Assembly: GCF_000718785.1 (NCBI RefSeq)
Contig: NZ_JOCA01000009.1
Span: 124,001-188,000, forward strand
Reading direction: 5' to 3'
Length of the DNA: 64,000 nt
DNA from: Streptomyces sp. NRRL WC-3626
GTDB taxonomy: Bacteria > Actinomycetota > Actinomycetes > Streptomycetales > Streptomycetaceae
Position 1 is the stretch's first letter, and the number at the start of each line of letters is the position of its first letter. The notes under the pieces are model-generated. The model was not told where the DNA came from and did no database searches. It worked only from the letters and a program-made list of their open reading frames with translations. The position numbers and the translations under genes are program-made. Below are positions 14,933-23,353 of the stretch, in pieces.

Positions 14933-17074
14933 TCAGCTGGGGTTGGTGTCGATCACTGCCAGGCGGTCGGTCTTGTTCACCAGGGCGAGGCGGAGGGCGC
15001 CGTAGACGTCCTGCGGGGTCACGGCCGTCTTCTTGCCGTTGCCGCGGACGATGAGGACGCCGTCGAAGGCCTGGCCGTACAGCTCCTCCAGGGCCTTCAG
15101 GTCGGGCTTCTCGACCAGTTTGCCGTTGACGGCCTGGACGCCGAGGAACTTCCAGAGGGAGTTCTCCGGGCTCATCGGGACGGAGTGCGCCGCGTCGGTC
15201 TGCACGGTCACGATGCCGGACATCGCCGGTTCGGCGAACTCCTTCATCATCCGGTCGACCTCGGCCTTGGTGACCTTCGGCTGCTGGTCGGCCGTCGGGA
15301 CGTTCACCGTGGCGGGCTTGCCGGTCTCGACCTGGGTGCGGTACGCCGCCGTCACCACGTCGGTCGCGTTGGCGACGTCGATGCCCTGGCCGCCCTTGGG
15401 GTAGACCGGGACGGCCTTGCCGGACTTGAAGGTGATCGAGCCCTCGGTCACCGAGCCCGCACCGCCGGCGGCGTCCTCCAGGGCGGCCTGCAGCTTCTCC
15501 TCGTCGACGGGCATCTCGGGCTCGACGACCCGCTCGTTGCCGATGAGGGAGCCGATGACGTTGACCGGGTTGTAGTCGCTGGTGGCGGCCTTGCCGACGG
15601 TGGCGTCGGTGTCGAACTGCAGGCCCGCCTTGTCCGGGTCCAGCTCCACGCTCTTGCCGTCGACGGACAGCTTCAGCGGCTGGCCCAGCCGCTTCCCGAG
15701 GGCGTCGTCGAGCTTGTTCACCGCCTGGTCGCGGGTGCTGCCGCCGATGTCGACGCCGAGCACGGTGGTGCCCTTGGGCACGTCGGAACGGTTCATCAGC
15801 AGACCGGCGCCGTAGGCGACACCGGCGAGGAAGACGACGCAGCCGCAGAGCAGGACGAGCTTGCTGCGGCCCTTCTTCTTCGCCGGCTTCGAGGAGTTCG
15901 CCGGGGGCGGGGACACGGGCTCGGGCAGCTTGGGGGGCGTGTGCGTCCGCGGGCCGTCGGCCGGGGAGCCGGGGGCGGTGAAGTCCGCGCCCGGCGGGAT
16001 GACCGGGATGCCGCTGGTGACGGTGTGCCCGGAGACGTTGTCGTGGCGCGGCCCGTACCCCGGGGCGCCCGGTTCGGCGAGCTTCTGCGGGGTGAGGATG
16101 GCCGTGTCGTCGCTCAGTCCGCCGCCGGGGATGCCGGGGACCGCCTGGCCGCCGGGGCGGCCGGGAGCGCCGGGGCCCCTGCCCGCGCCGGGGGCGACCG
16201 GGCTCGAGCCGGTCGCCGGGCCGGCGGTCGGGCCCGAGGGGCCCGGCCGGCCGGGGATGGCGGGCGGAGGGGTTCGTCCGGGCCGGCCCTCGCGGCCACC
16301 GGGAGCCTCGTCGGTGAAGTACGGCAGATCGTCGCGGCGCGGCTCACCGCCGGGCGCGGCGCCCGGACGGCCGCCGTTGCCCGCCGGGCCGCCGGCCAGC
16401 GCCTCGGTCACGTCGAAGGAGCCCGTACCGCCGCCGTGCCCGGGGGCCACGGGCCCGCCGGTCGCACCGGTGGCGCCGGTGGGCCCCTTCGTACCGCCGG
16501 GGAGGGCACCGCCGGGCGCTCCCGTGGAGCCACCGGGGCGTCCGGCGCCCGGCCGCGCGCCACCGGCGGGACCGGCGGGGAGTTGCGGGGGACCGCCCGC
16601 GGCGGCACCCGAACCGCCGGGCGCGCCCGTGCCGTTGGCCGGGCCGCCGGGCTGACCGCCCTTGCCCGCACCCGACTTGCGCGGCGCGAACCAGTCGCTG
16701 GCCGGCTTCTCCTCGGCCGCCTGCGGGGCGGCCGGAGCGGAGGGCTCGGCCGCGGCGGCGGGCGGGGCGGGAGACGGGGCCGGCGCCGGAGCCTCGGGCT
16801 CCGCGGCTCTCTTGCTCTCCGTGCCCTTGTCCGCGTCCGCGACGGGCTTGCGCACGACGACCGGCGGAATGGGCCTGGATCCCGGGATGTTGATGCGGAT
16901 CCGCGTCGTCAGCGTGGTCTCGGTCTTGCGTTCCTCCGGCCGCGTGGCCGGACGGCCCGCGTCCGTACCCTCGTCCGGAATCGCCGGAATCCCGTAGGGC
17001 GGGGTGCCCGACGGGTAGGCGGCTCCGCCGCGCCCGTTGGGCCCGGAGGACGGAGTGTCAGTTTCACGACTCAA
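14933..17074 (-). CDS. VanW/peptidoglycan-binding-domain membrane protein with long Gly/Pro-rich cytoplasmic region
   Basis: A 713-residue single-pass protein. Residues 1-400 are low complexity (Pro, Gly, Ala; a short collagen-like GPTGATGATGGP run) with scattered conserved pieces; a membrane segment lies at about 405-428 (KLVLLCGCVVFLAGVAYGAG); the outside 280 residues match the putative peptidoglycan-binding domain that precedes VanW domains (GTTVLGVDIGGSTRDQAVNKL, then repeated alpha/beta units). No separate VanW catalytic region is evident at the end. It starts at a TTG (17074) with GGGAG eight bases upstream; no other start is in frame nearby. Likely role: cell-wall attachment or modification, inferred. 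Confidence 0.82.
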   Translation of the reverse strand: MSRETDTPSSGPNGRGGAAYPSGTPPYGIPAIPDEGTDAGRPATRPEERKTETTLTTRIRINIPGSRPIPPVVVRKPVADADKGTESKRAAEPEAPAPAPSPAPPAAAAEPSAPAAPQAAEEKPASDWFAPRKSGAGKGGQPGGPANGTGAPGGSGAAAGGPPQLPAGPAGGARPGAGRPGGSTGAPGGALPGGTKGPTGATGATGGPVAPGHGGGTGSFDVTEALAGGPAGNGGRPGAAPGGEPRRDDLPYFTDEAPGGREGRPGRTPPPAIPGRPGPSGPTAGPATGSSPVAPGAGRGPGAPGRPGGQAVPGIPGGGLSDDTAILTPQKLAEPGAPGYGPRHDNVSGHTVTSGIPVIPPGADFTAPGSPADGPRTHTPPKLPEPVSPPPANSSKPAKKKGRSKLVLLCGCVVFLAGVAYGAGLLMNRSDVPKGTTVLGVDIGGSTRDQAVNKLDDALGKRLGQPLKLSVDGKSVELDPDKAGLQFDTDATVGKAATSDYNPVNVIGSLIGNERVVEPEMPVDEEKLQAALEDAAGGAGSVTEGSITFKSGKAVPVYPKGGQGIDVANATDVVTAAYRTQVETGKPATVNVPTADQQPKVTKAEVDRMMKEFAEPAMSGIVTVQTDAAHSVPMSPENSLWKFLGVQAVNGKLVEKPDLKALEELYGQAFDGVLIVRGNGKKTAVTPQDVYGALRLALVNKTDRLAVIDTNPS

Positions 17075-17268
17075 GGCAGGTTCTCCCGGTTGGCTCCGCC
17101 GCCCGTCACGACCTCACGGTGGGAGTCCTCCCAGCTCGGGCGAAGCCGAGGGTTCGAGGGAGGCTCGGCGGCGCGCACCACCTTACTGGCCATATCCGGC
17201 CCGTATCCCAGTACCGCCGGGGAAACCCACACCGGACCCGCACGCCCGTCGCACGGCGAAGTGGTACG

Positions 17269-17682
17269 TCACTTGCCAAGTCGGGCGGGAGCGCCGTCCG
17301 GTTGCCTCGCGGAGGCGAGCGTGGCACAGATCACAGCCACGGCGATGCCGCCGAGGAGGAAGAGATAGGAGCCGCCTCCCGCGGCGAACAGGAAGTCGCC
17401 TTCCGGGCGGCTGGCGGTGAGCAGGATGACGACGAGCATCCACCCGCCTGCGGCCCAGGCACCCCCGGCCCGGCTGCGCAGGACCCGGGTGGCGCCCAGC
17501 ACCAGCCCGGCCTCACCGGCGAGGGCGAGCAGCAGCCCGCCGGGGAACCAGGCCGGCTGCACCAGCGCCCCGGCCACCCCCACCACGGCGCCGAGCAGGA
17601 AGAACGCCAGGCAGGCGACGACGCGTCCGGCGGACGGCGGCCGCAGCGGCTGGGCGAGCGCGGAGGCCGGCCGGCCGCTCAC
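17269..17682 (-). CDS. Small membrane protein (DUF6113-like)
   Basis: A 137-residue protein with about four hydrophobic segments ([60 protein letters not shown]) and a short polar N-terminus. The GTG start at 17682 overlaps the mshB stop as GTGA, so it is coupled to mshB. A small membrane protein in the same place (Rv1171) follows mshB in mycobacteria. Function unknown; a link to mycothiol metabolism is suggested only by the conserved neighbourhood. Confidence 0.8.
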   Translation of the reverse strand: MSGRPASALAQPLRPPSAGRVVACLAFFLLGAVVGVAGALVQPAWFPGGLLLALAGEAGLVLGATRVLRSRAGGAWAAGGWMLVVILLTASRPEGDFLFAAGGGSYLFLLGGIAVAVICATLASARQPDGAPARLGK

Positions 17683-18536
17683 GACGCCTCCCCGACCCCG
17701 GCGAACAGATCGTTCTCCGGCTTCTGGGGACGTTCACCGCGTACCAGCTCGTAGTACTCGGTGGTGAAGAGCGGCTGGGCGAGGTCGTTGGAGAGCACGA
17801 AGTACGGCTCCGCCACGGTGATCTGGGTGGCGTGCGCCCGCATGGCGGCGGCCTTGGCGGCGGCGTGGGCGGTGCCGTCGATCGCGGTGGTGACGCGCCC
17901 GTCGTCGACGACCCCGGGTACGTCGTCGAGGACGCCCGCCTTCTCGAACGGCAGCCCGGCGAGATCCTCGCCGAGCCGCGCGAACGCCTCCTCGCCGACG
18001 GACCGGGGCACGCGGTTCCAGTAGACCTTGGGGATGTCCCACCCCTGCCCGGCGGCGAGCTCGACGGCTCGCATGGCGACGCGGTGGGCCTGGATGTGGT
18101 CGGGGTGCCCGTAGCCCCCGTTCTCGTCGTAGGTGACGAGCACCTGGGGCCGGGTCTCGAGGATCACGTCGGCGAGCGCCCCGGCGGCCTGATCGACGTC
18201 GGCCTGCCAGAAGCATCCGGGGTCGTCGTTGTCGGGCAGCCCCATCATCCCGGAGTCGCAGTACCGTCCGGCCCCGCCGAGCAGCCGGAAGTCCTCGACC
18301 CCGAGCGCCCGCATGGCGTCCTTGAGCTCCCCGAGCCGGTGCCCGCCGAGAGCGGCGCCGCTCAGATGCCGCAGCTCCGCCGGAATGACCTCCCCCCGCT
18401 CACCGAGCGTGCAGGTGACCAGCGTCACACGGGCGCCCTCGGCGGCGTACCGGGCCATGGTCGCGCCGTTGTTGATCGACTCGTCGTCCGGGTGTGCGTG
18501 GACCAGCAGCATCCGTCGGTCGGGCAGTTCCGTCAT
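17679..18536 (-). CDS. mshB: N-acetyl-1-D-myo-inositol-2-amino-2-deoxy-alpha-D-glucopyranoside deacetylase
   Basis: This 285-residue zinc enzyme of the LmbE/PIG-L fold deacetylates GlcNAc-inositol, the second committed step of mycothiol synthesis. The zinc ligands are visible: H15 and D18 in AHPDDE, and H147 in GYGHPDH; D17 is the expected catalytic base. Length and motifs match mycobacterial MshB closely, and a mycothiol conjugate amidase would have a different C-terminal part. It is divergent from the intradiol dioxygenase over a 233-base gap that should contain both promoters. Confidence 0.93.
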   Translation of the reverse strand: MTELPDRRMLLVHAHPDDESINNGATMARYAAEGARVTLVTCTLGERGEVIPAELRHLSGAALGGHRLGELKDAMRALGVEDFRLLGGAGRYCDSGMMGLPDNDDPGCFWQADVDQAAGALADVILETRPQVLVTYDENGGYGHPDHIQAHRVAMRAVELAAGQGWDIPKVYWNRVPRSVGEEAFARLGEDLAGLPFEKAGVLDDVPGVVDDGRVTTAIDGTAHAAAKAAAMRAHATQITVAEPYFVLSNDLAQPLFTTEYYELVRGERPQKPENDLFAGVGEAS

Positions 18537-18769
18537 GGGTTCACCCTATGAGGCCGCGTCCTCGTCCCGGTAACGCGGAAGACCGTCCACGGGGGTGGAT
18601 GCCGGGCCCGGCCGCCCCTCGGCCCGCCCTTCTCAGGCGGCTCACAGGCAACACCGAGCCGGGTCATGGATTACGGCGTCAAGCTGACCCCGGACCGGCG
18701 ACGGCGCCCCGCCTCTCCCGGGCCCGGCGTGGACCACGGACCAGTCACCCCACTGACGGAAGGCACCCG

Positions 18770-19765
18770 ATGCGCAAGCCGAAAGCCCATCAGACACCCG
18801 ACGGCCCCGCCTACCAGGGGCGGCTGCTTCCGAACCCCGGGGAGGAGGTCGTGGACCAGGGACTCGGCTTCGACCTGGGCACCCTGTCCCGGCGGCGGGC
18901 TCTGTCCTTCCTCGGAGGGGTCGGCGGCATGGCGGCGCTGGCGGCATGCGGCTCGGGCTCCGGCGGCACGACCGCGGGCGAGGGCACCGCCTCCGCCGCG
19001 TCGTCGTCCGGCCTCACCGAGATCCCCGACGAGACCAACGGCCCCTACCCAGCGGACGGCACCAACGGGATCAACGTCCTGGACAAGGACGGCATCGTCC
19101 GCCAGGACATCCGCTCGAGCTTCGGCGACTCGACGACGACCGCCCCGGGCATCCCCCTCACCTTCGAACTCACGGTGCTGGACATCGTCAACGACGGCAA
19201 GCCGCTCGCCGGCGCGGCCGTCTACGCCTGGCAGTGCGACCGGGACGGCAACTACTCCCTGTACTCCGACGCCATTGAGAACGAGAACTACCTGCGCGGC
19301 GTACAGGTCGCCGACGACGACGGCCGGGTGAGGTTCGTCAGCGTCTTCCCCGCCTGCTACCCGGGCCGCTGGCCGCACGTGCACTTCGAGGTCTACCCCG
19401 GCCTCGACTCGATCACCGACTACGACAAGCGCCTGTCGACGTCCCAGATGGCGCTCCCGAAGGACGTCAGCGACACCGTCTTCGCCACCGACGGATACGA
19501 GTCCTCCGTCGAGAACCTCTCGAAGCTGACCCTCAAGACCGACAACGTCTTCGGCGACGACGGCGGGGTCCACCAGGTCGCCACCACGACCGGCTCGGCG
19601 AAGGCGGGCTACACGGCGAAACTGACGGTCCCGATCGACACCACCACCGAACCCACCGCCGGCAACGCCCCCGGAGGCGGCCCCGGCGGCGGCCAACCCC
19701 CGAGCGGAGCCCCGACCGACGGCCCCCCGCCCGGCTCCGGGCCCACGGGCAGCCCGGACAGCTGA
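18770..19765 (+). CDS. Exported intradiol ring-cleavage dioxygenase (Tat lipoprotein)
   Basis: A 331-residue non-haem Fe(III) dioxygenase that opens catechol-type rings between the hydroxyls. All four iron ligands are in place: Y174, Y197, H203 and H205 (CYPGRWPHVHFEVY). The N-terminus has a twin-arginine motif (RRRALSF, residues 41-47) and a lipobox ending LAAC (C60), so the folded metalloenzyme is probably exported by Tat and lipid-anchored outside. A Gly/Pro-rich tail follows the catalytic domain. The ATG at 18770 has GGAAGG upstream. Outside location suggests a role on plant or soil aromatics rather than the beta-ketoadipate pathway. Confidence 0.88.
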   Translation: MRKPKAHQTPDGPAYQGRLLPNPGEEVVDQGLGFDLGTLSRRRALSFLGGVGGMAALAACGSGSGGTTAGEGTASAASSSGLTEIPDETNGPYPADGTNGINVLDKDGIVRQDIRSSFGDSTTTAPGIPLTFELTVLDIVNDGKPLAGAAVYAWQCDRDGNYSLYSDAIENENYLRGVQVADDDGRVRFVSVFPACYPGRWPHVHFEVYPGLDSITDYDKRLSTSQMALPKDVSDTVFATDGYESSVENLSKLTLKTDNVFGDDGGVHQVATTTGSAKAGYTAKLTVPIDTTTEPTAGNAPGGGPGGGQPPSGAPTDGPPPGSGPTGSPDS

Positions 19766-19799
19766 GAGACCGGCCGTCCGCCCACAGCGGTGGCGCCTG

Positions 19800-20336
19800 T
19801 CAGGGGCTGCCGGGGCCTGCTGCCGCCAGGGCCTCCGCAGCCGCCTGCCGCAGTGCACGGGTGGTGATCCAGCGGTTCTTCCCGCCGCCCAGGTACGCCA
19901 CGGCACGGCCCACCCAGTCCGGGTCGCCGAGCAGCTGGAGCATCCCCTCGGTGGTGAGCTGCCGCAGCAGGTACTCCAGCCGCAGCGCGTCCACCGCCCG
20001 GTACGGGCGCGTGTGCTGGTCGAAGCGCAGTGGGTGGTCCTCATACGGGTGACGCAGTGTCATGTGCAGCCAGCCGCCGTCGCGGGTGGCGACCATGCCC
20101 CTGACCGTGTACAGGCCTCTGCTGTTCGTGCTCCAGGAGCGCTTGCCCCAGGTGATCCGGATGCCGTCCATGATCCGGGACCACGGGACCAACTGCCCCT
20201 CGGACTCCGGCTCGTGCTGAAAGAACCCGTCCGGCCGGAACTCCACCCAGTGGGTATCGGGCCGCGTGGCGTCCCCGACCCTCCAACGCCCACCGCTCAG
20301 TTCCAACGGCCCCAGACATGTGCTGTCCTCCACCAT
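19800..20336 (-). CDS. Hypothetical protein
   Basis: A 178-residue soluble protein I do not recognise. It starts MVEDSTCLGPLELSGG and is rich in Trp and charged residues, with beta-like N-terminal half (GRWRVGDATRPDTHWVEFRPDGFF, WSRIMDGIRITWGKRSW) and a helical C-terminal half (DALRLEYLLRQLTTEGMLQLLGDP). No signal peptide, membrane segment or catalytic motif is evident. Codon usage is typical for the window, which supports it as a gene. Confidence 0.75.
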   Translation of the reverse strand: MVEDSTCLGPLELSGGRWRVGDATRPDTHWVEFRPDGFFQHEPESEGQLVPWSRIMDGIRITWGKRSWSTNSRGLYTVRGMVATRDGGWLHMTLRHPYEDHPLRFDQHTRPYRAVDALRLEYLLRQLTTEGMLQLLGDPDWVGRAVAYLGGGKNRWITTRALRQAAAEALAAAGPGSP

Positions 20337-20348
20337 GCGGTCAGTGAA

Positions 20349-21248
20349 TCACGCGCTCTGTGTTCGGCAGGCGCGGCAGCGGCCGGGGGCGGGGCCACGG
20401 AAGGCTCGGTCGCAGCCGTCGCATTCCTGCACGGAGTGCCGGAGGCGTGCGGGTGACGGCAGGGCTGCGGGCTCGCGGACGTACGGGGCCGGGGGCGGGA
20501 GCTGGGCGGCCAGACGGTGGGCCAGGAACGCGGCGGGGCGTCGTACGCCGTCGGGGGGCAGGTCGGTGGTCAGGGCGCGGCGTACGGCGGCGGGGGTCAC
20601 GTCGCGCTCCAGCCAGGCGGCGACCCCGGGGGCCAGGTGGGCCGCGTCGGCGGTGGAGAGGAGCAGCTGGGGGTTGTGGCGGTGCAGGCCCGCGAGGAGG
20701 TCGGCGGCGGCCTTGAACACCGCGGGGACGGTGCACTCCGGGCGCGGTACGGCGGGGAGGGGTTTGCGGGCGCGCGGTTGCTCGCAGGTGTTCTCGGGCT
20801 CACGCTCGGGCTCTTCGCGTGGTTCCGGTGCCGCCGGGGGCTCGGGGTGGGGGCGGGCCGCCGTCGGCTGGTTGCAGGAGACCGTACGGCTGACGATGCA
20901 GCCGGAGGGCGTGCGGTGGCGCTCGCGGCGCAGATAGCCGTGGCCTTCCAGTTCGCGCAGGGCGGCGGCGATACGGGTCGCACCCTCCGGGAACCGCGCG
21001 GTCAGGCTCTTGATGTCGGCCGGGGCGCCCTTGGGCAGCGACTGGAGGTGCACACCGAGCCCGATTGCGAGCAGCGAGAGACGGCCGTGCTGGGCGAGGT
21101 GGTTGCCGATCACCGTGAAGCGGGCGGTGTGCGGGGAGTTGTCGTGGTGCAGCCCGCCGGTGGTGGTGCGGTGGGGGCGGTGCGGGGTGTTGCTGCCCGC
21201 GTTTCGGGCCTGTGCGCGCGGGGGCGCGCTAGGGTTCTGGGTATCCAT
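20349..21248 (-). CDS. Winged-helix DNA-binding protein with C-terminal zinc ribbon
   Basis: A 299-residue protein. The central part (ARFTVIGNHLAQHGRLSLLAIGLGVHLQSL, then TARFPEGATRIAAALRELEGHGYL and RRERHRTPSG) reads as a winged helix-turn-helix of the type in replication-initiator-like and MarR-like regulators. A Pro/Glu-rich linker leads to a helical domain and a C-terminal four-cysteine ribbon (C276, C279, C291, C294). Streptomyces genomes hold many relatives of unknown role, often beside whiJ-type cassettes as here. Start at ATG 21248 is not supported by a strong ribosome site. Confidence 0.78.
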   Translation of the reverse strand: MDTQNPSAPPRAQARNAGSNTPHRPHRTTTGGLHHDNSPHTARFTVIGNHLAQHGRLSLLAIGLGVHLQSLPKGAPADIKSLTARFPEGATRIAAALRELEGHGYLRRERHRTPSGCIVSRTVSCNQPTAARPHPEPPAAPEPREEPEREPENTCEQPRARKPLPAVPRPECTVPAVFKAAADLLAGLHRHNPQLLLSTADAAHLAPGVAAWLERDVTPAAVRRALTTDLPPDGVRRPAAFLAHRLAAQLPPPAPYVREPAALPSPARLRHSVQECDGCDRAFRGPAPGRCRACRTQSA

Positions 21249-21475
21249 CTGGAAGGTGCTTCTTCCTCGGTGGTCAGGCCCTCGCAGTGGGATTGCAGGT
21301 CCCGGCGGGGGCCGACTCATGTCCGCAGTCGTGTGGTCGTTCCTTGCGCTGAGCGTCGGGCCTGCGAGGTCCGAAAATCCAGCCGGAACGGCGATGTTCA
21401 CCCGCCCGAGTGAGTACGGCCACGGGCGGGAGGGACGGGTTTGGTGGAGGTGCTTTCCCTCGGAGTTCTTTGTCT

Positions 21476-21958
21476 TTAGTCGCCGCCGTCACCGCAGCGC
21501 GAGGACTCGGGTTCCGGTGGAGAGAAGTCCAGTTCGGCCCAGACCGTCTTCCGGGGGAACCGCCCCTCGGTCACTCCCCAGCGATCGGCCAGCGCCTCCA
21601 CGAGCAGCAGGCCCCGGCCCGACTCCGCCCCCGCGTCCGGCACTTGCGGCACGGGCATCTCGTCACCGCGTGTGTCCGTGACCTCGATACGGAGCGTGGC
21701 CCGGACCACGTAGAGCGTGAGCCGGAAACTGCGGCCGGGGAGGCGGCCGTGGGTGGCCGCGTTGGCCGCCAGTTCGGCGATGACGTGGCTCGCCCTCTCG
21801 TGCGGAAGCCCCCAGCTCCGGAGCGTGTCCACGGCGAGCAGCCGGGCCAGCCGGGCACCGCGCGGGGTCGACGACAGCAGCATGCTGACGTTGCGTACGC
21901 CGGCGTGGGGTTCGGGTCCCGGCCCGTGTTCGGCGATTCCCTGAGTTTGCTGATTCAC
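21476..21958 (-). CDS. ATP-binding anti-sigma-type kinase (HATPase_c_2, RsbW-like)
   Basis: A 160-residue GHKL ATPase-fold protein like those that bind and inhibit sigma factors or phosphorylate antagonists in partner switching. The N box is ELAANAATHG (residues 62-71), the G1 box includes VTDTRGD (93-99) and the G2 region SGRGL (113-117). It is divergent from an XRE/DUF5753 regulator that is followed by a DUF397 protein, which is the three-gene whiJ/abaA arrangement. Target unknown. Confidence 0.86.
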   Translation of the reverse strand: MNQQTQGIAEHGPGPEPHAGVRNVSMLLSSTPRGARLARLLAVDTLRSWGLPHERASHVIAELAANAATHGRLPGRSFRLTLYVVRATLRIEVTDTRGDEMPVPQVPDAGAESGRGLLLVEALADRWGVTEGRFPRKTVWAELDFSPPEPESSRCGDGGD

Positions 21959-22112
21959 ATCACCGAGCGTGGCGGACCGGAGATACTGAGACGGGTAATT
22001 GAGCTGTTACGTAGAGCTACGGTCCACGTGTCGACGGGCCTTGTCCACGCTGTCGAAGTAGCTCCTGCGAACAGGTCGGAACAGTACGTCGCTGCACTAC
22101 GGAGGGGCACGC

Positions 22113-22997
22113 ATGTCGGTGAGCGATGAGGCGGTGCGGGTCGGGACCGAAGCGGACCAGACGGACGAGCCGGGGTGGGAGGTCGACCCGGACGACGACT
22201 GGGCCCTGGCCGTCGTGGCCACGGTGGGACGGCAGTTGAGGCTGCGCCGGGAAGCGGCGGGAATGCGGGTCAACGACTTCGCGGTGGCGGCCGGGTACGG
22301 GGCGGATCTCGTCTACAAGATCGAGACGGGGAAGCGGATTCCTCGCCCCGAGTACTTGGACACGGCGGACGAGGTACTCAACGCCGGGGGGCTCATCGCG
22401 GCGATGCAGGAGGACGTGAAGAAGGTCCGGTATCCGAAGAAGGTTCGGGATCTCGCACAGTTGGAAGGGCGGGCGGTCGAGATCGGCCTCTACGTCTGCC
22501 ACAGCATCAGCGGGCTTCTCCAGACGGCCGACCACGCGAGGGCGGCATTCGAGTCACGGCAACCCGCCTACTCTCAGGACGAGATCGAGCGCATGGTGGC
22601 CGCCCGCATGGATCGCCAGGCCATCTTCCAGAAAGACCCGGCGCCCACACTCAGTTTCGTCCTGGAGGAGGCCCCGCTGAGGCGGCCGCTTGGAGGCACA
22701 ATGGTGTGGCGCGGGCAGTTGGAGCATCTGCTCGATATGGGCAAACTGCGTTGCGTGACGCTTCAGGTGATGCCGACGCACTGCGAGACGCATCCCGGCC
22801 TGGACGGGAAGATCGAGTTGCTGAAGTTCGAGGACGGCTCAGCAGTGGCACGTTGCGAGGGAGTCTTCAACAGCCGCCCGGTCTCGGACACCCGGCAACT
22901 CCGCATCGCCGAACTACGATATGGCACCATCCGCGCGCAGGCTCTCCCACCTCGGGAGTCGCTGGCATTCATCGAGGAACTGCTGGGGGAAACATGA
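22113..22997 (+). CDS. XRE-family helix-turn-helix regulator with DUF5753 (WhiJ-like)
   Basis: A 294-residue DNA-binding protein. An N-terminal helix-turn-helix occupies about residues 35-90 (LRLRREAAGMRVNDFAVAAG, LVYKIETGKRIPRPEYLDTA) and a DUF5753 domain fills the rest, including VCHSISGLLQTADHARA, VLEEAPLRRPLGG and VTLQVMPTHCETHPG. WhiJ-type proteins repress developmental genes and work with their DUF397 partners. The ATG at 22113 has GGAGGGG six bases upstream, and its stop overlaps the next start as ATGA. A CGTAG-AG-CTACG inverted repeat at 22010-22021 in the divergent promoter region is a possible operator. Confidence 0.9.
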   Translation: MSVSDEAVRVGTEADQTDEPGWEVDPDDDWALAVVATVGRQLRLRREAAGMRVNDFAVAAGYGADLVYKIETGKRIPRPEYLDTADEVLNAGGLIAAMQEDVKKVRYPKKVRDLAQLEGRAVEIGLYVCHSISGLLQTADHARAAFESRQPAYSQDEIERMVAARMDRQAIFQKDPAPTLSFVLEEAPLRRPLGGTMVWRGQLEHLLDMGKLRCVTLQVMPTHCETHPGLDGKIELLKFEDGSAVARCEGVFNSRPVSDTRQLRIAELRYGTIRAQALPPRESLAFIEELLGET

Positions 22998-23329
22998 TCC
23001 GCAAGGTCTCCGACCGCCACACTTCGGGCCTCGCGTGGTTCAAGAGCAGCTACAGCGACGGCAATGAGGGCGACTCGTGCGTCGAAGTGGCAGGGGCCTG
23101 GTTCAAGAGCAGCTACAGCAGCGGGCCGGAGATCGACTCCTGCGTCGAAGTTGCGGGAGCTTGGTTCAAGAGCAGCTACAGCAGCAGCAGCGAGGGCGAC
23201 TCCTGCGTCGAGATCGCCACCGCCCCCGCCACCGTCCACGTCCGCGACTCGAAGAACCTCGACGGCCCCCGGCTCGCCTTCGCTCCCGCCACCTGGGCCG
23301 GGTTCCTGCCCTACCTCGTCGAGGGCTGA
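22994..23329 (+). CDS. DUF397 protein with internally triplicated N-terminal motif
   Basis: A 111-residue protein coupled to the regulator by an ATGA overlap. DUF397 proteins are usually 60-70 residues and have one WxKSSYS...CVEVA motif. Here the segment AWFKSSYS...DSCVEVAG occurs three times, each 21 residues: 23033-23095, 23096-23158 and 23159 onward. Only the last copy runs into the normal family C-terminus (VHVRDSKNLDGPRLAF, then WAGFLPYLVEG). It is the likely partner of the WhiJ-like repressor. The DNA copies are very similar, so the triplication is recent. Confidence 0.9.
   Translation: MIRKVSDRHTSGLAWFKSSYSDGNEGDSCVEVAGAWFKSSYSSGPEIDSCVEVAGAWFKSSYSSSSEGDSCVEIATAPATVHVRDSKNLDGPRLAFAPATWAGFLPYLVEG
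23033..23215 (+). repeat. Three in-frame tandem 63-bp repeats within the DUF397 gene
   Basis: Each unit begins with an Ala-Trp codon pair and TTCAAGAGCAGCTACAGC, which is identical in all three, then diverges at DGNEG / SGPEI / SSSEG and reconverges at GACTC.TGCGTCGA. Units start at 23033, 23096 and 23159; exact 63-bp period keeps the frame. Confidence 0.92.
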
Positions 23330-23353
23330 TCCCGCCGGTCAGCGGCGTGTGAT

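Noticed and set aside
14484..15005. 173-codon open frame through the tandem repeat array (repeating Glu-Gly-Gly/Ala-Leu-Pro peptides)
   Set aside because: It lacks a ribosome site, continues through the perfect terminator hairpin and into the antisense of the VanW-type gene. The openness follows from GC-rich repeats with lengths that are multiples of three.
16420..16560. Collagen-like protein encoded near 16.5 kb
   Set aside because: Only a few Gly-x-y triplets occur, within a wider Gly/Pro/Ala low-complexity tail on the cytoplasmic side of the VanW-type protein.
14900..17368. 822-codon plus-strand open frame opposite the VanW-type gene
   Set aside because: Composition is Arg/Gly/Asp/Leu-rich noise; the minus frame carries the membrane helix and the peptidoglycan-binding domain.
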